DNA of 45,193 nucleotides from Flavobacteriales bacterium (GCA_020630395.1 JAHDBM010000022.1:1-45193), one strand, 5' to 3'. Counted from the first letter of the stretch, positions 1 to 9,924 are shown. Translations and numbers: made by a program. The notes: generated by a model from the letters alone, not told the origin.

Positions 1-66
1 GTTAATAAAAAGATTTAATCAAATCGTCTTTTTTCCGTATTTTACATACGTTAAAAAGAAAATTAA

Positions 67-1725
67 ATGGCTATAGAATCAGCAAAAGCTATCAAGCAAA
101 ACTTGGAACATAATAAGAATGAAGACCATATGAAACTTTTGATCTCCAAAATGGAACAAAAGTTAGCAGTGGTTAAACTAGGAGGAGGGAAGAAGAAGAT
201 CGAAAAACATCATGCAAAAGGTAAACTTACTGCACGAGAACGAATTAATTTATTGTTAGACGAAGGAAGCGATAGAATAGAGATTGGAGGATTTGTTGGA
301 GATGGCATGTATGAAGAGTATGGAGGATGTCCTTCTGGTGGAGTAGTAATAAAAATTGGCTATGTAGAAGGTAAGCAATGCATTGTAGTAGCAAATGATG
401 CTACAGTTAAAGCTGGGGCTTGGTTTCCAATTACTGGTAAAAAGAATTTAAGGGCACAAGAAATTGCAATGGAGAATAACTTGCCTATTATCTACTTAGT
501 TGATAGTGCAGGAGTATTTTTACCCTTACAAGATGAAATTTTTCCAGATAAAGAACATTTCGGACGTATTTTTAGAAATAACGCCATTATGAGTTCAATG
601 GGTATTGTGCAAATTGCGGCTGTTATGGGGAGTTGTGTTGCTGGTGGCGCTTATTTACCTATTATGAGTGATGAATCATTAATAGTAGATAAAACAGGAT
701 CTATCTTTTTAGCAGGTTCTTATTTAGTAAAAGCAGCTATTGGAGAAGATATAGACAATGAAACACTAGGTGGAGCAACAACTCACAGTGAAATATCGGG
801 TGTAACCGATTACAAATGTGATGATGATACCGATTGTATTAATAAGATACGTGCTATTGTAGATAAAATTGGAGCATTTGATAAGGCAGGTTTCGATAGA
901 AAAAAAGCAAAGCTTCCTGCTAAAGATCAAGAAGAAATTTATGGACTGTTTCCAAGAGAACGCTCTAAACCTTATGAAGTAAGAGATATAATAGATCGTT
1001 TAGTAGATGATTCTGAGTTTACGGAGTATAAAAAAGGATTTGGAAAAACCATTGTATGTGGAGTTGCACGAATTGATGGTTGGGCTGTTGGTATTGTTGC
1101 AAATCAAAGATCACTAGTGAAGTCTAAAAAAGACGGGATGCAGTTTGGAGGTGTCATTTATAGCGATTCTGCTGATAAAGCTGCTCGTTTTATCATGAAT
1201 TGTAATCAAAAGAAAATTCCACTAGTATTTCTTAAAGATGTTACAGGCTTTATGGTGGGTTCTAAATCAGAACATGGAGGGATTATTAAAGATGGGGCAA
1301 AGCTAGTAAGTGCTATGGCAAATTCTGTAGTTCCTAAGTTTACCATTGTAATGGGAAATTCTTATGGTGCTGGAGATTACGCAATGTGTGGTAAAGCCTA
1401 TGACCCTCGTTTAATTGTGGGATGGCCTACTGCTGAGATTGCGGTAATGGGAGGTGCCCAGGCTGCTAAAGTGCTGCTTCAAATAGAAGTAGCTTCTATG
1501 AAAGCTAAAGGTGAAAAAATTACTGAGGAAAGAAAGAAAGAATTATTCGATAAAATAAAGAATAAATACGATAGCCAAATCAATCCATATTATGCTGCTT
1601 CTAGGTTATGGATAGATGCTATTATTGATCCTTTAGAGACACGAAAAGTAATTTCAATGGGTATTGAAGCAGCAAACAATAAGCCTATCGAAAAGCCTTA
1701 TAATGTAGGTGTAATTCAAACATAG
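67..1725 (+). CDS. acyl-CoA carboxylase, carboxyltransferase (beta) subunit
   Basis: Carboxyltransferase half of a biotin-dependent acyl-CoA carboxylase (propionyl-, methylcrotonyl- or related acyl-CoA); it moves CO2 from carboxybiotin to the acyl-CoA. The 552 residues hold both crotonase-fold halves. The N-half has the GKLTARERI start typical of the family and a GGAYLPIMSDE segment (about residue 195); the C-half has VVPKFTIVMGNSYGAGDYAMCG and the PTAEIAVMGG motif (about 460). Length is normal. The VDSAGVFLPLQDEIFPD stretch resembles methylcrotonyl-CoA-type subunits, but substrate cannot be fixed from sequence. No biotin carboxylase subunit lies downstream, so it must be upstream of the window or elsewhere. 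A methylmalonyl-CoA mutase at 26984-29104 makes a propionyl-CoA role possible. ATG start; a small inverted repeat (CGTA/TACG) lies just upstream at 36-50. Confidence 0.93.
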   Translation: MAIESAKAIKQNLEHNKNEDHMKLLISKMEQKLAVVKLGGGKKKIEKHHAKGKLTARERINLLLDEGSDRIEIGGFVGDGMYEEYGGCPSGGVVIKIGYVEGKQCIVVANDATVKAGAWFPITGKKNLRAQEIAMENNLPIIYLVDSAGVFLPLQDEIFPDKEHFGRIFRNNAIMSSMGIVQIAAVMGSCVAGGAYLPIMSDESLIVDKTGSIFLAGSYLVKAAIGEDIDNETLGGATTHSEISGVTDYKCDDDTDCINKIRAIVDKIGAFDKAGFDRKKAKLPAKDQEEIYGLFPRERSKPYEVRDIIDRLVDDSEFTEYKKGFGKTIVCGVARIDGWAVGIVANQRSLVKSKKDGMQFGGVIYSDSADKAARFIMNCNQKKIPLVFLKDVTGFMVGSKSEHGGIIKDGAKLVSAMANSVVPKFTIVMGNSYGAGDYAMCGKAYDPRLIVGWPTAEIAVMGGAQAAKVLLQIEVASMKAKGEKITEERKKELFDKIKNKYDSQINPYYAASRLWIDAIIDPLETRKVISMGIEAANNKPIEKPYNVGVIQT

Positions 1726-1731
1726 TAACTA

Positions 1732-2322
1732 ATGAGTTCATTTCTTACCAGTGCCATAAAACAATTCGAGTACTATAAATTATTAGGAGATAAAACGTTT
1801 AAGCAATTATCTGAGAAAGATATTCTGTATAAACCATCTGATTCTGATAACAGTATAGCAGTTATTGCTAACCATTTAATAGGTAATATGCTATCTAGAT
1901 GGACTGATTTTTTAACTGCAGATGGCGAAAAAGAATGGAGAAATAGAGATCAAGAGTTTGAAGATGTTATCAAAACTAAACAAGAATTGCTTGATGGATG
2001 GGAAAAGGGATGGAGTTGTGTTTTTAATGCCATTAAACCCTTAAAAGATACACAAGTTGAAGATTTGATTGTAATTAGAAATCAACAACATACAATTACA
2101 GAAGCTATTAACAGGCAGTTGTGTCATTATGCTTATCATATTGGTCAACTGGTGTTTTTAGCTAAAGTGATAAAAAAAGAAGATTGGACTTCGCTTTCTA
2201 TACCAAAAGGAAAATCTAAAGATTACAATAAAGAGAAATTTTCACAAGAAAGTAAACGGGCACATTTTACTGATGAATTTATAGATACTAATAATGATAA
2301 CAATAATAGTAGGAACGAATAG
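1732..2322 (+). CDS. DinB/DUF1572-family protein
   Basis: A 196-residue protein with the helical-bundle layout of the DinB/DUF1572 superfamily, whose members are often metal-dependent thiol transferases or have unknown roles. Three histidines lie where the family's metal triad sits: H48 (in IANHLIGNM), H132 and H136 (in CHYAYHIGQ). The C-terminal 45 residues are polar, rich in Asn, Lys and Asp, and probably disordered. It starts six bases after the carboxylase stop and its 3' end overlaps the next gene by 29 bases, so it is probably co-transcribed with both. The substrate is unknown. Confidence 0.82.
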   Translation: MSSFLTSAIKQFEYYKLLGDKTFKQLSEKDILYKPSDSDNSIAVIANHLIGNMLSRWTDFLTADGEKEWRNRDQEFEDVIKTKQELLDGWEKGWSCVFNAIKPLKDTQVEDLIVIRNQQHTITEAINRQLCHYAYHIGQLVFLAKVIKKEDWTSLSIPKGKSKDYNKEKFSQESKRAHFTDEFIDTNNDNNNSRNE

Positions 2323-2827
2323 AAAAGAAAGTAACTCACTAAAAGTGGCTTTAAATTATAAAGAAATGCTTTCTGCTAAAGGGGTCGAAAGTCAAATTTA
2401 TAACTTAATGGATTTGCCAGTAGACTTTTTATTGTCTGATATGTATGGGACACGATCATCTAATATTGAAGAAGTAATAAAAAAATATATTGATTCTGTA
2501 AATTGTTTTGTTTTTATTCTGCCAGAATATCATGGAGGTTTTCCAGGTGTTGCTAAGTTGTTTTTAGACGGAGTCGATAGTCACTATTTTCAGCATAAAC
2601 AAGCAGCATTAATTGGGGTTTCATCTGGTAGACAAGGAAATTCAAGAGGATTAGATGCTTTTGGTAATGTGCTTAATTATCTTCAAGTAGAAGTATTGTC
2701 AAAAAAAGTAAAATTATCTGGAATAGAGTCATTATTAAACGAAGAAGGCGAATTTATTAACGAAGAGTGTTTAAATACTCTTAATAGCCAAATCGATAAA
2801 ATGTTAACATATTTTGTAAAAGTTTAG
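2294..2827 (+). CDS. NADPH-dependent FMN reductase family protein
   Basis: Flavodoxin-fold oxidoreductase of 177 residues that probably binds FMN and uses NAD(P)H to reduce quinones, azo compounds or chromate-like substrates. The N-terminal phosphate-binding loop (IIVGTNRKESNSLKVA) binds the FMN phosphate. The central PEYHGGFPGVAKLFLDGV segment is the family's signature around the isoalloxazine ring. Length is standard. Its ATG lies inside the DinB-type gene, a 29-base overlap that is longer than usual but keeps the full nucleotide-binding strand, so I keep this start. Translational coupling is likely. The physiological substrate is not visible. Confidence 0.87.
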   Translation: MITIIVGTNRKESNSLKVALNYKEMLSAKGVESQIYNLMDLPVDFLLSDMYGTRSSNIEEVIKKYIDSVNCFVFILPEYHGGFPGVAKLFLDGVDSHYFQHKQAALIGVSSGRQGNSRGLDAFGNVLNYLQVEVLSKKVKLSGIESLLNEEGEFINEECLNTLNSQIDKMLTYFVKV

Positions 2828-2834
2828 TAGAACC

Positions 2835-3680
2835 TTGAATAAATTTAAAGTATACATAGTAACACTATTAATATGTTGTAGTATATCTTGTTTTAGTCAA
2901 GATACGCTTCGTGTAGCTACATGGAATACGTTTTTATTACCAAAATTTATTCAAAAAACAAATCAAAAAAGTAGAGCAAAGGAAATTGCAACATGTTTAT
3001 TAAATCAAGAATTAGATGTAATTTGCTTGCAGGAAGTATTTTATAAAAAAGCTAAAAGAATAATTATAGATTCTTTAAAAAAGATTTACCCTTATTATAT
3101 AGTGGGTAATCAAGGGAGATTCTTAAAAACAAGCTCAGGGTTAATTACATTTTCTAAGTATCCAATTAGTTCATCTAAGTTTGTTGAGTATAAAAATAAG
3201 AGAGGAGTTGAAAAATTTGCAACAAAAGGAGTTCTTAAAACTGACATAAGAGTTGGGAGAGATTCAATATCTTTTTATAATACGCACATGCAATCTTCGG
3301 ATAATAAAAAGTCTAAGTTGATTAGAAAAAGACAATTAGTTCAAATTAAAAGCATATTCTCAAATAATCTCAATCGTGTTTTTATGGGAGATTTTAACAT
3401 AAGAAAACAAGATGCTCTTTCGTACCATAATATGCTAAGTGTATTGAAAGCAAGTGATGTTAATACTATTTCAGCTGTAAAAGTAACTTGCCATACCGTT
3501 ACAAATGAGCTAAACAAAAATAAAGATATTACAAAAGAATATGTGTTAGACTATATTTTATTAGCTCAAGATGCTAGTGAAATTAAAGTACAAGATAAAC
3601 AAGTTATAGAAGTTAGAGGGAAAGATAAACAATCGTTATCGGATCATAGTTTAGTTAAGGCAAAAATTATAGTAGAATGA
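2835..3680 (+). CDS. secreted endonuclease/exonuclease/phosphatase-family protein
   Basis: A 281-residue exported metal-dependent phosphoesterase of the EEP (DNase I / neutral sphingomyelinase) fold. A signal peptide ending about FSQ (residue 22) precedes the domain. Family motifs in order are RVATWNTF (metal-binding Asn), LDVICLQEVF (metal-binding Glu), FYNTHMQS (catalytic His region), FMGDFNI (Asp/Asn) and the terminal LSDHSLVKA (catalytic Asp-His). The pattern YPYYIVGNQGR...SSGLITFSKYPI resembles sphingomyelinase-like members more than nucleases, so phosphodiester or phospholipid substrates are possible. The start codon is TTG, directly before the hydrophobic signal segment; no in-frame ATG would preserve it. 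The stop overlaps the tpiA start (ATGA). Confidence 0.85.
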   Translation: MNKFKVYIVTLLICCSISCFSQDTLRVATWNTFLLPKFIQKTNQKSRAKEIATCLLNQELDVICLQEVFYKKAKRIIIDSLKKIYPYYIVGNQGRFLKTSSGLITFSKYPISSSKFVEYKNKRGVEKFATKGVLKTDIRVGRDSISFYNTHMQSSDNKKSKLIRKRQLVQIKSIFSNNLNRVFMGDFNIRKQDALSYHNMLSVLKASDVNTISAVKVTCHTVTNELNKNKDITKEYVLDYILLAQDASEIKVQDKQVIEVRGKDKQSLSDHSLVKAKIIVE

Positions 3681-4453
3681 GAAAAAAAATAGTAGCAGGA
3701 AACTGGAAAATGAATATGCATGATATAGATGTAATTCAATACTTAAAAGAATTAGATGAATTATCATCAACCATTCCAACAGATGTTGAAGTGGTTGTTT
3801 TTCCTCCAGCCATTTATTTAGATATGGTTACTAACTTAACGGATTATGAGTTAAAATCGGGAGCTCAAGATTGCTCAGCTAATGAAAATGGAGCATATAC
3901 AGGAGAAATATCTGCTAGTATGTTAGCATCTATGGATAATGAAGAAGAGACGAAAAGATTAACATATTGTTTAGTAGGGCATTCCGAAAGAAGACAATAC
4001 CATAATGAAATGAATGAGCTATTAGCAAGCAAAGTAAATCAATTGTTAGCGAGCAAATTAATGCCAGTTTATTGTTGTGGAGAATCTAAAGAAGAAAGGG
4101 AAAGTAATAATCAAGAAAAGGTAGTGAAATCACAAATAACAAAAGGGCTATTTCATTTACCTAAAGAAAAATTCAGTAATGTTGTAATAGCTTATGAGCC
4201 TGTTTGGGCTATTGGTACAGGTTTAACGGCTACAAGCGAACAAGCACAAGAAATGCATGCGTATATTCGTTCTTTAATAGAAGAACAGTATGATGTAGAA
4301 ACAGCTAATAGTACTTCTATTTTGTATGGAGGTAGCTGTAAGCCATCTAATGCTAAAGAATTATTTGCTCAACCTGATATTGATGGCGGATTAATTGGCG
4401 GAGCATCTCTTAAGCCAGATTCATTTATTGAAATAACCAAAGCATTTAACTAA
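3677..4453 (+). CDS. tpiA: triosephosphate isomerase
   Basis: Interconverts dihydroxyacetone phosphate and glyceraldehyde 3-phosphate in glycolysis and gluconeogenesis. The complete 258-residue TIM barrel has all catalytic residues: N9 and K11 in GNWKMN, H102 in VGHSERR and E174 in AYEPVWAIGTG. The phosphate-binding tail LYGGSCKP...GGLIGGASL is present. The ATG overlaps the previous stop by four bases and prmA follows after two bases, so it is part of a compact operon. There is nothing unusual in length or motifs. Confidence 0.98.
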   Translation: MRKKIVAGNWKMNMHDIDVIQYLKELDELSSTIPTDVEVVVFPPAIYLDMVTNLTDYELKSGAQDCSANENGAYTGEISASMLASMDNEEETKRLTYCLVGHSERRQYHNEMNELLASKVNQLLASKLMPVYCCGESKEERESNNQEKVVKSQITKGLFHLPKEKFSNVVIAYEPVWAIGTGLTATSEQAQEMHAYIRSLIEEQYDVETANSTSILYGGSCKPSNAKELFAQPDIDGGLIGGASLKPDSFIEITKAFN

Positions 4454-4455
4454 TC

Positions 4456-5289
4456 ATGGATTATATACAATGTAAATTTATTTTTGATGAACCTATTCCT
4501 TGGAGAGAAGTCATGGTAACGTATTTGTGTGAAATGCCTTTTGAAAGTTTTGAAGAACCAACAGAAAAGGAGTTGCTTGCTTACATACCCAAACCTAATT
4601 TTGATAAAACGCAATTCGAAGAATTGATAACTATATTTCCAAATCAAGAGTTTACAACTCAAACAAAAGAAATAAAAGATGAAAACTGGAATGCGCAATG
4701 GGAAAGTAATTTTGACCCAATTATTGTAGATGATGAATGTATTGTTAGAGCACCTTTTCATGACATAAAGGATAATTATAAATATGATTTGATTATAAAT
4801 CCGCAAATGTCATTTGGAACAGGTCATCATCAAACTACATTTTTAATTCTTGGTCATTTAAAAACTATGGATATCAAGAATAAAAGTGTACTCGATATGG
4901 GATGTGGAACTGGTGTGCTTGCAATTTTAGCCCATAAATTACAGGCTAAAGATATAGTAGCGATAGATATTGATGAGTGGTCTTATAATAATACCAAAGA
5001 AAATAATGTGTTAAATGATTGTGAAAACATAGAAGTTTTGCTTGGTGGAGCAGAACAATTAGAAGAAAATCAAAAATTTGACGTTATACTAGCAAACATT
5101 AATAGGAATATACTGTTGAAAGACTTTGAGGTGTATAATAAATCGCTTAACGAGAAAGGGAAAATTATTATGAGCGGTTTTTACACAACTGATGTTTCAT
5201 TTATCGAGAAAAAAGCTAACGAATTAGGATTAGTTAAAACAAATGAACGACAAAAAGAGGGATGGGCAATGGTAGAATTTACGAAGTAA
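4456..5289 (+). CDS. prmA: ribosomal protein L11 methyltransferase
   Basis: SAM-dependent methyltransferase expected to trimethylate ribosomal protein L11. The 277 residues have an N-terminal L11-recognition domain (about 1-100) and a Rossmann methyltransferase domain. MSFGTGHHQTT and VLDMGCGTGVLAI form the SAM-binding site, and DVILANINRNIL is the motif-IV segment of PrmA proteins. Length matches the Bacteroidota form. It is packed two bases after tpiA and followed six bases later by the large exported protein, so it belongs to the same transcription unit. Confidence 0.95.
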   Translation: MDYIQCKFIFDEPIPWREVMVTYLCEMPFESFEEPTEKELLAYIPKPNFDKTQFEELITIFPNQEFTTQTKEIKDENWNAQWESNFDPIIVDDECIVRAPFHDIKDNYKYDLIINPQMSFGTGHHQTTFLILGHLKTMDIKNKSVLDMGCGTGVLAILAHKLQAKDIVAIDIDEWSYNNTKENNVLNDCENIEVLLGGAEQLEENQKFDVILANINRNILLKDFEVYNKSLNEKGKIIMSGFYTTDVSFIEKKANELGLVKTNERQKEGWAMVEFTK

Positions 5290-5295
5290 GTGAAT

Positions 5296-8200
5296 ATGAA
5301 TAAAAGTATACAATTTTATATAACAAGAACATTATTAATTATTACGGGTGTACTAATAACGTTTTACAGTAAAGCTCAGTTAACATCATTTAGAACAAAT
5401 GATGCCGATTTTATAGAAGATTTAGAGAAATACTTAACACCAAACAATAAAAAAGAAGCAAAAGATTTAATAGAAGCATTTCAACCTGTGTTTACGGGTA
5501 AGTTTATAAAGGAACAAAGAGAAGATATTGTATTTATAGCAAATGATTTGCTAAAGAAAAGAACTAAAGTATCCCCCGATTTTATCAACTATATTAAGAC
5601 GCTTAAGATTTATGGCTCTGCTGATTTCTTTACCAATCCCGAATTTGATAAATGGATGTCAATACTTAAAGAACTTACTAAAGGAAGAAACTCTAAAAAA
5701 ATAGTAAAGTTTATTGATTTTTCTAAAGAACTGTTTGAGAATAACATTATATATAAATCATCATCCGTTCAATGGAAGATGAATAAAGGCAAATTTGTTT
5801 TCTCATTTGATAAAGTTCCTTACGTTACATTTACAGAAATGGATCTGCAGTGTAATGCTAAAAACGATAAGTCAATTATTTATGAAACTCAAGGTGTTTT
5901 TAATACAAGTACTAATCAATGGATAGGGAAAGGGGGGACTATTACTTGGGAAAGAGTTGGTTTACCAAAAAATAAGACGTATGCTGAGATAGATAAGTAT
6001 AAAATGAGTTTAAGAGGACCTGGGTTTAGAACAGATTCTGTTATTTTTCATTCTCCTTATTTCAATAAGCCTATTCTCGGGAAATTAAGTGAAAAGGTAG
6101 TTACGATAAAGGATTCTGCAGATGCAAACTTTCCATATTTTACATCTTATGATCAAACATTAAGAATTGATAATATTTTTAATCAAATTGATTATGAGGG
6201 AGCATTCCGAATGAAAGGACTAAAAGTTGAAGGTGGTGCTGAAGGAAATAAAAGAGGAACACTTACCGTAAAAAATAAAGGAAAGGCTTTTATGATTATC
6301 GAAGCCAAAAATATTCAAATTACACCTACAACCATTGCAGCTCCTGATAGTCGTTCAACTGTTTTTATATATGGCGGAGAAATTATTTCTCATCCTTCAG
6401 TGAAGTTTAATTATAAAAAAGAAACTGATGAGTATACGTTAATTAGAGAAGGTAATTCTTTTATTAAGAGCCCCTTTGAGTCTACTTTTCACCAATTAGA
6501 CATGCATTTTGAAGCTTTATTTTGGAAAAGAGGAGAAGATAAAATCAATTTTGGTTCTCTTAAAGGTAATACCGATAGAAAAGCTTACTTCGAATCAAAA
6601 GATTTTTTTAGCGTAAAAAGTTATAATCAGTTTCAAGGGTCAAGAACTAATACACTATATGATTTATATAAGTTTTACAAGCAGAATAATGAGAATGCCG
6701 AAATACCAGCTATAGATTTTGCAAAAAAATCTAAACTGCTAATAGATCAATTAGAACCTATGCTAGCAAAGATGAATAACATGGGGATTATTTATTATGA
6801 TAAAGGATCTCAAGTTATTTACATAAAAGAAAGACTAACAAAATATATTAAAGCTAGGTCTAAAAAAGGAGATTATGATGATATTAGAATTCTTTCGGAG
6901 GTAAAAAATGGAAACAATGCACATATTAATTTAACAAATAATGATTTAAACATAATAGGGATTAAGGGGTTCCCTGTAGCACAAAATAAAAACGTTAAAA
7001 TCTTTCCTAAAGGAGGTCAAATTGTATTAAAGAAAAACAGAGATATTGATTTTTCGGGAGTTATTAATGCGGGTAAAGCTGAGTTTTTTGGAGAAAATTT
7101 AAATTTTGTTTATGATGATTTTAAAGTGAACTTGCCTTTAGTAGACTCCTTAAGATTAAGAGTTTACCCTATGACTAGAGATGTAAAACAAAGAGAAGTT
7201 AGATTAGTTTCTCAAATAGAACAGGTACAAGGAACATTATATCTAGATGATCCTAATAATAAGTCGGGTAATGACACGAATATGTTTGATTACCCTAAAG
7301 TGGACGTGACAAACGAAACATACGTATATTATGATCAAGGTTATATTCAAGGTGGGGCTTATGATCGTAACGATTTTAAATTTAAAGCCTATCCATTTAG
7401 AAAAGATAGTTTATCATACTATACAACTAGAGGAGTTAAGTTTACTGGGAAATTATATTCAGCAGGAATATTTCCAGTTATGGAGGGAGATTTAACGGTA
7501 CAAGATGATTATTCGTTAGGATTTAGAATTGATAATGTATCGGAGAAAATATATGATAACAGAGCAAATTATACTAATGTATTAATATTAAATAGTAAAG
7601 GTTTACAGGGTAAAGGAGGACTTAAGTACTTGACGAGTTCATGCGAATCAGATGATATTGTTTTCTTCCCAGATTCTTTAGTAGCTCAAGCAGAAACTTA
7701 CACTAATAAAGGTCAGTCTGGAGGACCAAACGTTCCTTTTTTATCAGCTGTTGGAGCTAAAGTAATTTATCAACCTAAAAAAGGTATTTGGAGGACTCAA
7801 TCTCAAGATTCATTAATTAAAGTATTTGATGATGGAATAACTAAATTAAAAGGAGAAATTAAACTAACTACTGCTGGTATGACTGGTGAAGGTGCGTTAT
7901 CGTTTAATAAAATAGAAGTGCTGTCTTACACCTTTAAATTAAAAGAGAGAATTGTTGATGCCGATACATGTGAATTTATTGTAAAAGGAGGAGATCCTAG
8001 AGATCCATTATCTTTTCAAGCGATTAACATGAATATGCACATTGATTTTGATACAAGAATAGGTGATTTTGAATCGAATGATGGTAATTCTTTTCTTGAG
8101 TTTCCAGATAATAAGTTTATGTGTTACATGAATAAATTTCAATGGTTTATGGATTCTGATGAAATGGGTCTTGCTAATGATAAAGATTCTAGTGGATTTA

Positions 8201-9924
8201 ATATTAAGAGTGAGTTAGAAATTGTAGATCCAAACTTTTTCTCAACACATCCAAAGCAAGATTCTCTAGGTTTTGCTTCAAATGCAGCTCGGTATGATTT
8301 AAAAAACAAAATATTAACTTGCTTTAACATACCATATATACCAATAGCAGATGCAAGAATTTATGCTGATTCAGGAACATTAATGATAAAACCCAATGCT
8401 GAGTATGTACCACTAGAAAAAGCAGTTATTGTAGCTAATTCCATCACTAAATATCATGAGTTTAGAGATGCAACAGTTCAATTAAGAACAAAAAAATATT
8501 ATGAAGCAACCGGTACATATACTTCTTCAGAGGATACAACCCTATTTAGCGATATTTATTTTGATAAAATTGAACCAAATAAAGATCAAGTTACTATAGC
8601 AGAAGGTTCAGTTAGTGAAGCTGTTGGTTTTAGTATTAGTCCGGAGTTTAAGTTTTATGGTAAAGCATATATTAATGCAAGTGAACTAGGAGTAACCTAC
8701 ACAGGAAAAACGAGTATAGTTCATGATTGTAGAGATATGGCTTCTGGGTGGATAGATTTTGATGCTAAAGTAGATACAAGTAATATTTTAATACCACTAG
8801 GTAAAGATTTTGAGGCATTTACATCTGGTTTAATGATATATTCTGAAGATTCTATTGGGTATTACCCTTCTTTTTTAGCAAGAAAAGAGAATGCAACAGA
8901 TCATTCTATAACTCCTGCTACAGGCTGGTTAGGATTTGATAGAGCAACTAAGGAATTTCAAATTGGTAATAAAGAAAAAATTAAAGAACGATCTGAGCCG
9001 GGAAATTTTGTTAGTTTAAATACAGAAGATTGTAGTTTGTTTGCAGATGGCTTAATTGATTTTGCCAATGGTCTTGGACAATTAGAGGTTGTGCCAATTG
9101 GACAGTTAAAATTTAATGAAAAAAATGATACTGTACTAAAAATAAAGGCTTCCATGAGTTTTAACTTTCCATTTAATAAAGAGGCTATGTTAGAAATGGG
9201 AAGGCAACTAAATAATATTCCTGCTGATGAACCATTGGATTTTGCAACTTCTAAATATGACATGATTATAAAAAATAAGTTAAAAAAGAAAAAAGCTGAT
9301 AAAGCTATTTCTGATTTAAACTTATATGGTAAAATGACATCTTTCCCTAAAGATTTAGTTACTAACTTTACCTTAATAGATGTTGAGACGTATTGGAGCG
9401 AAAATTTAAAATCTTTTATTTCCAAAGGAGATTTTGCTATTGCAAATGTTGGCGATCTTCAAATATTTAAGAAATGTAAAGTAACCATGATGCTCGAGAA
9501 AAGACGAAATGGAGACTTATTGCATTTATATTTAGAACCTTTTGCAGGACAGTTTTACTATTTTAATTATAAGAATGGTGTATTACAAGCTGTTTCCTCT
9601 AATTCTAGATTCAATGAATTAGTGAATAATACTAAACCTAAGAAAGCTACTTTTAAAGCTAAAAATGGTCTTCCAAGTTTTCAATTTATGCCTTGTTCTA
9701 GATCCAAACCATTATTGTTCTTAAGAACATTAGAAGATGAAGTTGGTAATGCTGAAGAAGATGAAGAGGAAGAAACCGATCCTTTTGGAGATGTTGAAGA
9801 ACAAGAAGAAAAGAAAGAAAATAATGACGGAGAGGATACGGATGCAGGAAGTAAAGATGACGATATAGAAGAAGAAGATGCAACCGAAGAAGAGGAGGAA
9901 GATGATGATGAAGATGATTGGTAG
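5296..9924 (+). CDS. giant exported protein of unknown function with acidic C-terminal tail
   Basis: I do not recognise a named family. The protein is 1542 residues from ATG 5296 (an in-frame GTG lies two codons earlier). An N-terminal signal peptide (hydrophobic about 10-25, ending YSKAQ) indicates export across the inner membrane. The body is rich in alternating beta-strand-like segments, with repeated phrases such as GKAEFFGENLNFVYDDF and GKLYSAGIFPVMEGDL, suggesting a long beta-rich, possibly beta-solenoid fold. The last 80 or so residues are extremely acidic (runs of E and D) and end DDDEDDW. No membrane barrel, lipobox or obvious secretion-sorting domain is visible. It sits directly after prmA. 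A periplasmic or surface role is inference only. The acidic tail could bind calcium or basic partners. Confidence 0.85.
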   Translation: MNKSIQFYITRTLLIITGVLITFYSKAQLTSFRTNDADFIEDLEKYLTPNNKKEAKDLIEAFQPVFTGKFIKEQREDIVFIANDLLKKRTKVSPDFINYIKTLKIYGSADFFTNPEFDKWMSILKELTKGRNSKKIVKFIDFSKELFENNIIYKSSSVQWKMNKGKFVFSFDKVPYVTFTEMDLQCNAKNDKSIIYETQGVFNTSTNQWIGKGGTITWERVGLPKNKTYAEIDKYKMSLRGPGFRTDSVIFHSPYFNKPILGKLSEKVVTIKDSADANFPYFTSYDQTLRIDNIFNQIDYEGAFRMKGLKVEGGAEGNKRGTLTVKNKGKAFMIIEAKNIQITPTTIAAPDSRSTVFIYGGEIISHPSVKFNYKKETDEYTLIREGNSFIKSPFESTFHQLDMHFEALFWKRGEDKINFGSLKGNTDRKAYFESKDFFSVKSYNQFQGSRTNTLYDLYKFYKQNNENAEIPAIDFAKKSKLLIDQLEPMLAKMNNMGIIYYDKGSQVIYIKERLTKYIKARSKKGDYDDIRILSEVKNGNNAHINLTNNDLNIIGIKGFPVAQNKNVKIFPKGGQIVLKKNRDIDFSGVINAGKAEFFGENLNFVYDDFKVNLPLVDSLRLRVYPMTRDVKQREVRLVSQIEQVQGTLYLDDPNNKSGNDTNMFDYPKVDVTNETYVYYDQGYIQGGAYDRNDFKFKAYPFRKDSLSYYTTRGVKFTGKLYSAGIFPVMEGDLTVQDDYSLGFRIDNVSEKIYDNRANYTNVLILNSKGLQGKGGLKYLTSSCESDDIVFFPDSLVAQAETYTNKGQSGGPNVPFLSAVGAKVIYQPKKGIWRTQSQDSLIKVFDDGITKLKGEIKLTTAGMTGEGALSFNKIEVLSYTFKLKERIVDADTCEFIVKGGDPRDPLSFQAINMNMHIDFDTRIGDFESNDGNSFLEFPDNKFMCYMNKFQWFMDSDEMGLANDKDSSGFNIKSELEIVDPNFFSTHPKQDSLGFASNAARYDLKNKILTCFNIPYIPIADARIYADSGTLMIKPNAEYVPLEKAVIVANSITKYHEFRDATVQLRTKKYYEATGTYTSSEDTTLFSDIYFDKIEPNKDQVTIAEGSVSEAVGFSISPEFKFYGKAYINASELGVTYTGKTSIVHDCRDMASGWIDFDAKVDTSNILIPLGKDFEAFTSGLMIYSEDSIGYYPSFLARKENATDHSITPATGWLGFDRATKEFQIGNKEKIKERSEPGNFVSLNTEDCSLFADGLIDFANGLGQLEVVPIGQLKFNEKNDTVLKIKASMSFNFPFNKEAMLEMGRQLNNIPADEPLDFATSKYDMIIKNKLKKKKADKAISDLNLYGKMTSFPKDLVTNFTLIDVETYWSENLKSFISKGDFAIANVGDLQIFKKCKVTMMLEKRRNGDLLHLYLEPFAGQFYYFNYKNGVLQAVSSNSRFNELVNNTKPKKATFKAKNGLPSFQFMPCSRSKPLLFLRTLEDEVGNAEEDEEEETDPFGDVEEQEEKKENNDGEDTDAGSKDDDIEEEDATEEEEEDDDEDDW

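Noticed and set aside
1-66. Promoter upstream of the carboxylase gene
   Set aside because: TATTTTAC at 38-45 matches TAnnTTTG at only six of eight positions and no -33 element is seen.
4450-4806. Minus-strand open frame of 118 codons inside prmA
   Set aside because: It lies fully under a well-supported PrmA gene, has a hydrophobic low-complexity translation and no family motif.
8958-9425. Minus-strand open frame of 155 codons inside the giant exported protein
   Set aside because: It is a shadow of the coding strand, with no start context or recognisable domain.
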